Assembly: GCA_035516795.1 (NCBI GenBank)
Contig: DATIZX010000010.1
Coordinates: 60,443 to 124,442, forward strand
Direction of reading: 5' to 3'
DNA: 64,000 bases
Source of the DNA: DATJBF01 sp035516795
Lineage (GTDB): Bacteria > Verrucomicrobiota > Verrucomicrobiia > Palsa-1439
A program made the translations under genes and the position numbers. Below the pieces are notes generated by a model that saw nothing but the letters and a program-made list of their open reading frames with translations, had not been told where the DNA came from and did no database searches. Below are positions 6,546 to 13,675 of the stretch, piece after piece (the first letter of the stretch is position 1; each line of letters begins with the position of its first letter).

Positions 6546-8804
6546 ATGCGCTCTGATGTCATCAAGAAAGGCGACGAACGCGCACCGCACCGCAGCCTGT
6601 TGCGCGCCACCGGCAGCATCGAGTCCGAGGACGATTTCAACAAGCCGTTCATCGCCATCGCCAACTCGTACACCGATTGCATCCCCGGCCACGCTCATCT
6701 CAATGAGATCGGCGCGCTGGTGAAACGCTTCGTGCGTGAAGCCGGCGGCGTCCCTTTCATCTTCAATACCATCGGCGTGGACGATGGCATCGCCATGGGA
6801 CACGGCGGGATGAAATACTCGTTGCCGTCGCGCGAACTCATTGCCGACAGCGTCGAGACGATGCTCAAAGCGCATTGTTTCGACGGCATGGTTTGCATTC
6901 CGAATTGCGACAAGATCGTGCCCGGCATGTTGATGGCCGCGATGCGCGTCAACATCCCCACCCTCTTCGTCAGCGGCGGGCCGATGGCCGCCGGCATTGC
7001 CGAACAGAAATCCGCCGATCTGCCGGATTATCTCGGCGCCGCGACCAAGAAGTCCGACCTGATTACCGTTTTCCAAGGCGTCGCTGAACTCCAGACTGGC
7101 AAGATTACTGCCGCAGAATTGTTGAAACTCGAACAGTCGGCTTGTCCAACCTGCGGTTCCTGCTCCGGCATGTTCACGGCGAACTCGATGAACTGTCTGT
7201 GCGAAGCGCTCGGCATCGCCCTGCCCGGCAACGGCACCATCCTCGCCGTTTCCAAGGAACGCGAAGCCCTCTATCGGCGCGCAGCACAGTCGATCATCAA
7301 GCTTGTGGAAAAGGACATCAAACCACGCGACATCGCGACCGTCGAAGCCTTCGACAACGCCCTCGCGCTGGATGTGGCCATGGGCGGCTCGACGAATACG
7401 GTCCTCCACACGCTGGCCATCGCTCGCGAAGCCGGCATCCCGTACGACATCGCGCGCATTGACGCCATTTCGCGGCGCGTACCGTGCCTGTGCAAGGTTT
7501 CTCCGTCGTCGAACTACCACGTGCAAGACGTCCACCGCGCCGGTGGCATCCACACGATTCTCGGCGAGCTAAAACGCCTGGGCGCCTTGAACCTGAAATG
7601 CCGAACTGTGACCGGCAAAACCATCGGCGAGAACATTGACGAGTGGGATGTTCGCTCTGAGAAATGCACTGCGTGGGCGAAAGCGACCCGCGTTTCGGGC
7701 GCTTCGGCGCTGGTGCTCGATCCCAACGACAAACTGGGTCCAGCCGCCCGCACGGCGAGCGGCCATCTGATTCCCAAGCCGATGCTGTTTTTCCCCGGCG
7801 ACGAACGGGCCATTTCGCTCTGGCGCAAAGCCGCCGCGTTCAACTCCGCGCAATTGCCGGAGCAAGTCGTGCTCTTTGCCGCCAAAGCCAAGCTCGACAT
7901 CGAAGGCCAGGAAAGCTTGGTGGGCCGCGACGCAATCGCTGCCTGGTTGGAGAAGACTCTCAAAGAATCCGGCGGACGGTTGCGCGAAGAACTCGGGCAA
8001 CTGCGCAACGATCCGGTTTTGATTGTCTGGCGGTACGAAAAATCCGGTAGCCGTCAAGCCGTGGCGATCTTTCTCATCAAACGCTTGAAGAATTGGGAGA
8101 TCACGCGGGCCAGCATTATCACCAACCCGAAGAAACTGGCCAAAGTACAGTCAGCCGGTTTGATGCCGTACGACGCAGCATTTCTGTTCAACGCGCAGGA
8201 CTGCATTCGCAGCAAGGACACCGCCTATATGCCGGAGGGCGGCTTGGCGATTCTCTACGGCCAGCTCGCGCCGCAAGGCAGCGTCGTCAAAACCGCCGGC
8301 ATCAGTAGCGACTTCAAGAAATATTGCGGCGACAACTTCGTTTTCGAAGGCCCGTGCGTCATTTTCGAGAGCCAGGAAGACGCCTGCGCCGGTATTCTCG
8401 CTGGTAAAGTGAAAGCGGGCGACGTGGTGATCATCCGCAACGAAGGACCGCGGGGCGGTCCCGGCATGCAAGAAATGCTCAGCCCGACCAGCTACATTGT
8501 CGGCATGGGACTGAGTGACAAGGTTGCGTTGATCACCGATGGCCGCTTCAGCGGCGGCACCGCCGGAGCCTGCATTGGTCACGTCAGCCCTGAAGCCGCG
8601 GAAGGCGGCCCCATCGGTCTCCTGCGCGCGGGCGACCGACTGCGAATCGATTTCCCGAATCGCAAGATCGATATTCTCTTATCGCAAGCGGAACTGGCGG
8701 AACGAAGAAAGACATTCCAACCCGTCAAACGCGACCTGAGCGGCTGGCTCGCCCGTTACCAGAGGATGGTCACCAACGCGAGTTCCGGAGCGGTACTTAG
8801 TTGA
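6546..8804 (+). CDS. ilvD: Dihydroxy-acid dehydratase with large internal insertion
   Basis: Dehydrates 2,3-dihydroxy-isovalerate and -methylvalerate in valine, isoleucine and leucine synthesis. Sequence is of the Escherichia coli IlvD type: cluster cysteines C121 (in NCDKIVPGM) and C203/C206 (in CPTCGSCSGMFTANSMN), 'IGVDDGIAMGHGG', and the catalytic Ser669 in 'DGRFSGGT'. At 752 residues it is about 135 longer than the 616-residue E. coli enzyme. The extra stretch lies at about residues 410-545, between 'GKTIGENIDEWDV' and 'CIRSKDTAYMPEGG'. It contains 'ESLVGRDAIAAWLEKTL' and 'FLIKRLKNWEITRASII', faintly like a SnoaL/NTF2-like alpha+beta fold, but I cannot assign it. The frame is intact throughout, so this looks like a real domain. 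Confidence 0.93.
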   Translation: MRSDVIKKGDERAPHRSLLRATGSIESEDDFNKPFIAIANSYTDCIPGHAHLNEIGALVKRFVREAGGVPFIFNTIGVDDGIAMGHGGMKYSLPSRELIADSVETMLKAHCFDGMVCIPNCDKIVPGMLMAAMRVNIPTLFVSGGPMAAGIAEQKSADLPDYLGAATKKSDLITVFQGVAELQTGKITAAELLKLEQSACPTCGSCSGMFTANSMNCLCEALGIALPGNGTILAVSKEREALYRRAAQSIIKLVEKDIKPRDIATVEAFDNALALDVAMGGSTNTVLHTLAIAREAGIPYDIARIDAISRRVPCLCKVSPSSNYHVQDVHRAGGIHTILGELKRLGALNLKCRTVTGKTIGENIDEWDVRSEKCTAWAKATRVSGASALVLDPNDKLGPAARTASGHLIPKPMLFFPGDERAISLWRKAAAFNSAQLPEQVVLFAAKAKLDIEGQESLVGRDAIAAWLEKTLKESGGRLREELGQLRNDPVLIVWRYEKSGSRQAVAIFLIKRLKNWEITRASIITNPKKLAKVQSAGLMPYDAAFLFNAQDCIRSKDTAYMPEGGLAILYGQLAPQGSVVKTAGISSDFKKYCGDNFVFEGPCVIFESQEDACAGILAGKVKAGDVVIIRNEGPRGGPGMQEMLSPTSYIVGMGLSDKVALITDGRFSGGTAGACIGHVSPEAAEGGPIGLLRAGDRLRIDFPNRKIDILLSQAELAERRKTFQPVKRDLSGWLARYQRMVTNASSGAVLS

Positions 8805-8810
8805 ATTGAT

Positions 8811-8884
8811 GTAGGCCGACTCTGTGAGTCGGCGAAACTGGCCGGAAAGCTTGCCGTCCCGAAAGCATTCGGGACGGCCTACAG
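8811..8884. repeat. Paired-hairpin repeat (GTAG...CTACAG), copy 1
   Basis: GTAGG, then hairpin GCCGACTC-TGT-GAGTCGGC, a spacer, then hairpin GCCGTCCCGAA-AGCA-TTCGGGACGGC, closing with CCTACAG. The ends GTAGGCC/GGCCTAC pair with each other, giving a three-way folded element. The first hairpin recurs exactly at 19801-19819. Confidence 0.8.
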
Positions 8885-8894
8885 GAGGAGTTAT

Positions 8895-9158
8895 ATGCGC
8901 AAACGTTTTAACATCATTGCCGTCGCCATTGTCCTCGCCATCCTGAGTTTCGCCTATGCGCGGTACCGCTACAGCGAGCGCAACAGCGCGACACTGACCA
9001 ATCCGTTCAACAAGTCGGAGTCGACTCAGGTCTCCAATCCATTCATGAGCCATGATTTATTCGGGGATTGGATGAAGGACGAACTCGTCTTTGCCATCAT
9101 CGTGCCCGTGGCGTTGATCGCCGCCGGGGTCGTCTTGGCGGTGAAACGCAAAAGCTGA
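8895..9158 (+). CDS. Small two-helix membrane protein, unknown
   Basis: An 87-residue protein with a hydrophobic N-terminal segment (residues 6-22, IIAVAIVLAILSFAYA) and a C-terminal one (about 63-82, VFAIIVPVALIAAGVVLAV). The polar middle is rich in Asn and Ser, and the tail is basic (KRKS). No family recognised. ATG 8895 has AGGAGGAG upstream, which overlaps the end of the paired-hairpin repeat. The leu leader promoter begins seven bases after its stop. Confidence 0.6.
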   Translation: MRKRFNIIAVAIVLAILSFAYARYRYSERNSATLTNPFNKSESTQVSNPFMSHDLFGDWMKDELVFAIIVPVALIAAGVVLAVKRKS

Positions 9159-9164
9159 AGTTTG

Positions 9165-9193
9165 TTGACGGATGGCGTGGGGCCTGCTATACA
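9165..9193 (+). promoter_or_regulatory. Promoter of the leuA leader
   Basis: TTGACG (9165-9170), 17-base spacer, TATACA (9188-9193): a near-consensus vegetative promoter. Initiation is expected near 9199-9201, only a few bases before the leader-peptide ATG at 9204. Confidence 0.75.
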
Positions 9194-9203
9194 TAAGTAC
9201 GAA

Positions 9204-9269
9204 ATGAACCGCAGCCTTAACCTTCTAGCTTTGCTGGCTCTGCTGCTCACGCGGCGGACGGCGGGTTGA
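9204..9269 (+). CDS. Leucine-rich leader peptide of leuA attenuator
   Basis: A 21-codon ORF, MNRSLNLLALLALLLTRRTAG, with eight leucine codons (ctt, ctt, cta, ttg, ctg, ctg, ctg, ctc) between codons 5 and 15, followed by a stop and then a strong terminator hairpin just upstream of leuA. This is the classic arrangement of transcription attenuation by charged tRNA-Leu supply. There is no Shine-Dalgarno sequence and the promoter places the start site within about five bases of the ATG, so the peptide is probably translated from an essentially leaderless transcript. Confidence 0.88.
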   Translation: MNRSLNLLALLALLLTRRTAG

Positions 9270-9303
9270 GGTCTGCGTAGGATTCCGAACCCACTGTCGC
9301 CGC
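9251..9303 (+). promoter_or_regulatory. Antiterminator pairing region of the leu attenuator
   Basis: Bases 9251-9267 (end of the leader ORF) can pair with 9288-9303. GGGTT pairs with AACCC, then after one mismatch five pairs (one a G-U), then after a one-base bulge a further five pairs GCGGC/GCCGC. This uses the whole 5' arm of the terminator. A ribosome stalled on the Leu codons leaves 9251-9267 free and favours this structure; a ribosome reaching the stop codon covers it and allows termination. Confidence 0.7.
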
Positions 9304-9320
9304 GCGACAGTGGGTTTTTT
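9288..9320 (+). terminator. Intrinsic terminator (leu attenuator)
   Basis: A perfect 13-bp stem AACCCACTGTCGC / GCGACAGTGGGTT with loop CGC, followed by TTTT and further T-rich sequence (GTTTGTTTG). It stands between the leader ORF and leuA. Confidence 0.9.
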
Positions 9321-9359
9321 GTTTGTTTGCCCTCTGTCCACGGCTAGAATTGAAAGATC

Positions 9360-9417
9360 GTAGGCTGCTTCTGTGAAGCGGCGCGCAGACACGCCGACTC
9401 GCAGAGTCGGCCTACAG
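9360..9417. repeat. Paired-hairpin repeat (GTAG...CTACAG), copy 2
   Basis: GTAG, hairpin GCTGCTTC-TGT-GAAGCGGC, spacer, hairpin GCCGACTC-GCA-GAGTCGGC, then CTACAG. The second stem is the same octamer pair as the first stem of copy 1. It sits in the leuA leader after the attenuator. Confidence 0.8.
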
Positions 9418-9430
9418 TAGAAAGGATGAG

Positions 9431-10984
9431 ATGAGCGAACAAATCTTTATCTTCGACACAACGTTACGCGATGGCGAGCAATGCCCCGGCGCGTCCATGA
9501 ACATCCGCGAGAAACTCGAGGTCGCCCGCCAACTCGCGCGACTTCGCGTGGACATCATTGAAGCCGGTTTCCCGATTGCCAGCGACGGCGATTTCGAGGC
9601 GGTCAAGGCCATCGCCAGTGAAATCCAGGGCGCCCGCATCGCGGGCTTGGCGCGGTGCGTGGACAAGGACATCGACCGCGCCGCCGAAGCCGTGAAGCCC
9701 GCCGGTGATCGCGCCCGCATTCATGTGTTCCTCGCCACCAGTGCGATCCATCGCGAGTTCAAGCTCAAGATGGCGCAGGACGAAATTCTCAAGCGCAGCG
9801 TGGAAGGCGTCAAACGCGCGCTTGGTTACTGCCAGGACGTGGAGTTCTCGCCCGAAGACGCTTCGCGCACCGAGCCCGAGTTCCTGGCGGAGGTGACGCA
9901 GGCGGTGATCGAAGCCGGTGCCGGTACGGTGAACATCCCGGACACCGTAGGCTATGCGGCCCCGCACCAGTTCGGTGGGCTCATCAAATATCTCTTCGAC
10001 CACGTGCCAAACATCAAGAACACCGTGATCAGCGTCCATTGCCACAATGACCTCGGCCTCGCGGTTGCCAACTCGCTCGCCGCCGTCCAGAACGGCGCCC
10101 GGCAGGTCGAATGCACCATCAACGGCATCGGCGAACGCGCCGGCAACGCGTCGCTGGAAGAAATCGTCATGGCGCTCAAAGTCCGCAAGGACGCCTTCGG
10201 CGGCTACGTCACGAACGTAGATTCTTCCCAGATTTACCGCAGCAGCCGTCTCGTCTCCCACATGACCGGCATGGTCGTGCAACGCAACAAGGCGATCGTC
10301 GGCGACAACGCCTTTGCTCACGAAGCTGGTATTCATCAGCACGGCATGATGCAGAACCGGAACACGTACGAGATCATGCGTGCCGAAGACGTGGGCCGCT
10401 CCAGCGAACTCACGTGGGGCAAACACATGGGCCATCACGCCGTCGGCAAGAAGCTCGAAGAAATGGGTTACAAACTTAGCGACGACGAAATTCGCCGCGT
10501 GACCGAACAGATCAAGGCGCTCGCCGACAAAAAGAAGAGCGTGTACGACGAGGATGTGATGGCCATCGTCGAAGGCCAGTTCACCGAAGTGCCGCAAGTT
10601 TGGAAGCTTGACTATCTCAGCGTCATGACCGGCGGCATCCCCACCGCGTCCGTGCGTTTGATCCGGTCGGAGAAGAAAGAGCCCATCGCCGATGCCGGCA
10701 CAGGGGACGGCCCGATCGACGCGATGCTCAAGACCATCGACCGCATTACCGGTTTGAAAGGGAGCCTTGCTGACTACAGTGTCAATAGCGTCACGCGAGG
10801 CAAAGATGCCATTGGTGAAGTTACCGTTCGCGTCCACTTCAACGGCGACGACGGGAAGATCGTGACCGGCAAGGGGTCTTCAACCGACATCATCGAGGCC
10901 AGTGCCCTCGCGTACTTGAACGCCCTCAATCGCTATCTCTTCGAGCAACGTTGCTCTGCCGAGGCCGAAAAACCGACGCTGTGA
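9431..10984 (+). CDS. leuA: 2-Isopropylmalate synthase
   Basis: First committed step of leucine synthesis: condenses acetyl-CoA with 2-oxoisovalerate. The catalytic TIM barrel starts with the signature 'DTTLRDGEQCPGASM' and contains 'HCHNDLGLAVANS', the metal-binding HxH region. After a linker (about residue 330) the C-terminal half carries the LeuA dimer/regulatory domain, which binds leucine in homologues, ending near residue 517. Length is normal for the bacterial enzyme. Start ATG 9431 follows AAAGGATGAG. Expression should be under the leucine attenuator at 9204-9320; ilvD lies upstream but has its own promoter. Confidence 0.97.
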   Translation: MSEQIFIFDTTLRDGEQCPGASMNIREKLEVARQLARLRVDIIEAGFPIASDGDFEAVKAIASEIQGARIAGLARCVDKDIDRAAEAVKPAGDRARIHVFLATSAIHREFKLKMAQDEILKRSVEGVKRALGYCQDVEFSPEDASRTEPEFLAEVTQAVIEAGAGTVNIPDTVGYAAPHQFGGLIKYLFDHVPNIKNTVISVHCHNDLGLAVANSLAAVQNGARQVECTINGIGERAGNASLEEIVMALKVRKDAFGGYVTNVDSSQIYRSSRLVSHMTGMVVQRNKAIVGDNAFAHEAGIHQHGMMQNRNTYEIMRAEDVGRSSELTWGKHMGHHAVGKKLEEMGYKLSDDEIRRVTEQIKALADKKKSVYDEDVMAIVEGQFTEVPQVWKLDYLSVMTGGIPTASVRLIRSEKKEPIADAGTGDGPIDAMLKTIDRITGLKGSLADYSVNSVTRGKDAIGEVTVRVHFNGDDGKIVTGKGSSTDIIEASALAYLNALNRYLFEQRCSAEAEKPTL

Positions 10985-11162
10985 ATTGCAGAGCGACGTG
11001 GGCGCGCCAAAGATTATCAGCAAAACGCCGATGAGACTCCGAAGATGATCGGCGTGCTCGGTCACGGTTCCGCTGGCTGTGGCTTGAGGAACCTGTTAAA
11101 CGCTACGGTGGGAATTGCTGGATGGTGGTTTACACGAATCCCATGCCGAAGCTTGAGTGGCA

Positions 11163-11486
11163 TTACTTCACACCGGCCACCTGAAATCCTTCGGCTTCGA
11201 GCAGCGCGCGGATCTTGCCGGGCTGGTCGCCTTGGATTTCGATCGCGCGCCCCTTGACTGTGCCACCGCAACCGCAGGCCTTTTTGAGTTGGCTTGCGAG
11301 GGCTTCAATTCTGGTGCTCGTGATCTGAGGGGCGAAATCGTGGACAACAATCACCGTCTTACCGCCACGATGCGCTTTTTCGCGACGCAACACGACCCGC
11401 CCAAGTTTGACCTGCGCGGGTTCCGAAGTTGGTGGCCCTTTCGGCAATCCTGCCGAAGATAGTTTTTCAAAGGGATTGTTATTCAC
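11163..11486 (-). CDS. SUI1/eIF1-like translation factor (YciH family)
   Basis: The C-terminal 75 residues have the SUI1 fold signature: 'VVLRREKAHRGGKTVIVVHDF', 'LKKACGCGGTVKG' and 'IEIQGDQPGKIRALLEAEGF'. Bacterial YciH-type proteins resemble eukaryotic eIF1 and may affect start-site fidelity, though the role in bacteria is not settled. The N-terminal 30 residues are variable. I choose GTG 11486 because AAGGCAGG precedes it; the longer in-frame TTG at 11549 lacks support. It is convergent with leuA; the 178 bases between show no gene. Confidence 0.88.
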   Translation of the reverse strand: MNNNPFEKLSSAGLPKGPPTSEPAQVKLGRVVLRREKAHRGGKTVIVVHDFAPQITSTRIEALASQLKKACGCGGTVKGRAIEIQGDQPGKIRALLEAEGFQVAGVK

Positions 11487-11620
11487 CCTGCCTTCATTAT
11501 GCAATTCCGCTTCACTCCCAGCCCGGAGAGGAACTGAATTGCAGCTCAATTATGTGTGCGCATCAACAAGGGCTTCGGATATAATCACCCGGCTCAAGTA
11601 ACTGAAACCATTAAATCAAT

Positions 11621-13549
11621 ATGAGAATCCAATTCAATTGTTTTCCCGCGTTAGCCTGGGCACTTTTTCTGATAGCCCCATTGGAAACCGTTCGGGGTGG
11701 CCAGTACACCAATTTCACTGTCGCGATTTATACGCCGGTCAATGTCGTCCGTGAGCTTGGCGATCCGGCGACGTTGAGCAATCAATGGCAACTCATCAGC
11801 AGCCAATTGAAGGTGGACAAGGTCTATCTGGAAGTGCAGCGCGACCACGACCTCGCTAGCGATGACACAATCGAGTCGGTCAAAAAATTCTTCCTCGACC
11901 GCGGCATCAAGGTGGCCGGCGGCATGGCGTTGTCGGACGGCAGCGTCGGCGGACAGTTTCGTTCCTTTTGTTATACCGATCCGGCGGACCGCGAGTTCAT
12001 AAAGAAGGCCGCGGAACTTGCCGCGCGCCATTTCGACGAAGTGATCCAGGACGATTTTTTCTTCGTCGCAACCAAGTATGATTCAGACATCGCCGCCAAA
12101 GGCCATCGAAGCTGGACCCAGTTCCGTCTCGACTTGATGGACGACGCTGCGGAAAACTTGTTGATCAAGCCGGCCAAAGCGGTAAATCCGAAAGTGAAAA
12201 TGGTGATTAAGTTTCCAAATTGGTACGAGCATTTTCAAGGGCTGGGCTACGACCTAGAAAAGGAGCCGAAACTCTTCGACGGCATTTACACCGGCACCGA
12301 GACGCGTGATTCCGAACTCACCGACCAGAATCTTCAACCATACGAAAGCTATCTGATCCTGCGCTATTTCGATAATATCGCGCCGGGACGAAACGGCGGT
12401 GGCTGGGTGGACACCTTCAGCGTGCGCTATTTGGATCGCTACGTCGAACAGCTTTGGAACACGGTGTTCGCCAAGGCCCCCGAGATGATGCTGTTCAACT
12501 GGGCCGCGCTCGCACAGGAGATTCGTTCCGGAGATCGCGCTGCCTGGGAACACCTGCACACCAGTCTCGATTACAACCAAATGCTCCAGTCTTACGACTC
12601 CAATCCTCCCGCCGGCGCACCGCCGGAGCCGACGATGGCCCGCGTGGCGGGTTGCGCGTTGGAGCAGGCGGACCAGTTTCTCGGCAAGCTCGGCAAGCCC
12701 ATCGGCATCGCCAGCTATCGACCCGATCACGCCTGGGGTGAGGATTTCCTCCACAATTATTTCGGCATGATCGGCATTCCCATCGACCTTTACCCGACGT
12801 TTCCGACCAACGCGAATCTCGTGCTGTTGACCGAAGACGCAGCATTCGATCCTGAAATCGTCGCGAAGATCAAAGGCCAACTGACGGCGGGCAAAACCGT
12901 CGTCATCACATCCGGTTTGCTCCACGCACTGCAAGGCAAAGGCATTGAGGACATCGTGGAACTCGAATATACTGACTGCAAAATTCGGGCGACGCAATAT
13001 TTGAGCGGATTCGGTCCGGGCAGCGGCTCGGCACTTGACGACGAGAACGCGGGCATCCTGTTCCCCGACATTCGCTTCCTCACGAACGACTCGTGGCCCA
13101 TTGTGCGCGCGTTGGCCAACGGACACGGCTATCCGTTGATGTTGTTGAACCGTTATTCACGAGGCCTTCTTTACGTCTGGACCATCCCAGACAACTTTAA
13201 CGATCTCTATCGTCTGCCGGTATCCGTCACGAGTACGATCAAGGACTACGTAACGACCGGTTTCCCCGTGCGTCTCGATGGCCCGAGTCAGGTGGCGCTG
13301 TTTGCCTACGACAACAACACCTGCATCGTGGAGAATTATCTGCCGACGGAAGCCGACGTGAAGGTTTCCTGGCTCGGTGAATTCACCAAACTGCGCAATC
13401 TCGTCACCGGCGAGATTGTCAATGGTCAACCGCCCGAACAAGCTCCGGGTGGCCGCCGCGGATTTCGGGGCCGTGCCCGCGAACGGCGCGTGACCTTCTA
13501 TGCGCATCTCCTACCCCACAGCTATGGCGCTTTTGCAGCGGATAGATAA
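11621..13549 (+). CDS. Exported barrel-type putative glycoside hydrolase, family unassigned
   Basis: A 642-residue exported protein; signal peptide about residues 1-26 (ending ETVRGG). Residues about 30-320 look like a (beta/alpha)8 barrel of the glycosidase type: regularly spaced strands 'FTVAIYTP', 'DKVYLEVQRDHD', 'IKVAGGMALSD', 'DEVIQDDFFF', 'VKMVIKFPNWY' and 'FDGIYTGTETRD'. Acidic residues at strand ends (the DD of IQDDFFF, the E of GTETRD) are candidate catalytic groups. Residues about 345-530 resemble a class-I-amidotransferase-like or trimerisation domain ('GIASYRPDHAWGEDFLHNYFGM', 'GKTVVITSGLL') as in GH42-like enzymes. I cannot name a CAZy family. Confidence 0.6.
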   Translation: MRIQFNCFPALAWALFLIAPLETVRGGQYTNFTVAIYTPVNVVRELGDPATLSNQWQLISSQLKVDKVYLEVQRDHDLASDDTIESVKKFFLDRGIKVAGGMALSDGSVGGQFRSFCYTDPADREFIKKAAELAARHFDEVIQDDFFFVATKYDSDIAAKGHRSWTQFRLDLMDDAAENLLIKPAKAVNPKVKMVIKFPNWYEHFQGLGYDLEKEPKLFDGIYTGTETRDSELTDQNLQPYESYLILRYFDNIAPGRNGGGWVDTFSVRYLDRYVEQLWNTVFAKAPEMMLFNWAALAQEIRSGDRAAWEHLHTSLDYNQMLQSYDSNPPAGAPPEPTMARVAGCALEQADQFLGKLGKPIGIASYRPDHAWGEDFLHNYFGMIGIPIDLYPTFPTNANLVLLTEDAAFDPEIVAKIKGQLTAGKTVVITSGLLHALQGKGIEDIVELEYTDCKIRATQYLSGFGPGSGSALDDENAGILFPDIRFLTNDSWPIVRALANGHGYPLMLLNRYSRGLLYVWTIPDNFNDLYRLPVSVTSTIKDYVTTGFPVRLDGPSQVALFAYDNNTCIVENYLPTEADVKVSWLGEFTKLRNLVTGEIVNGQPPEQAPGGRRGFRGRARERRVTFYAHLLPHSYGAFAADR

Positions 13550-13566
13550 GAGCCGCTAACAAAACT

Positions 13567-13625
13567 GTAGTCGCAGGCTTTACCCTGCGCGGGGAAGAGG
13601 CACCCATAAAGGGTGCGGCTACAGG
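13567..13625. repeat. Paired-hairpin repeat (GTAG...CTACAG), copy 3
   Basis: GTAGT, hairpin CGCAGG-CTTTAC-CCTGCG, spacer, hairpin GCACCC-ATAAA-GGGTGC, then GGCTACAG. The stems are unrelated to those of the other copies but the GTAG/CTACAG ends and two-hairpin plan are the same. Confidence 0.65.
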
Positions 13626-13675
13626 TAAATCAGTTTTGTTGGGCGCTTTAGCTCCGGCTCTGTTATCATCAGCTC

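Noticed and set aside
6522..7553. 343-codon open frame opposite the start of ilvD
   Set aside because: Antisense shadow covering the ilvD promoter and conserved motifs; no ribosome site or family features.
8811..9417. Interpreting the paired hairpins as ordinary terminators only
   Set aside because: They lack T-runs, occur upstream of genes as well as downstream, and share end sequences, so a dispersed-repeat explanation fits better.
9464..10837. 457-codon open frame opposite leuA
   Set aside because: Antisense shadow; His/Asp/Val-rich with no domain, while the plus-strand frame is a textbook LeuA.
11033..11184. Short frame with aromatic-rich residues (FRWLWLEEPVKRYG...) between leuA and the SUI1-like gene
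   Set aside because: No start codon in frame and it runs into the antisense of the SUI1-like gene; probably non-coding.
12254..13126. Minus-strand open frame within the exported barrel protein gene
   Set aside because: Shadow of the plus-strand gene; no start context or motif.
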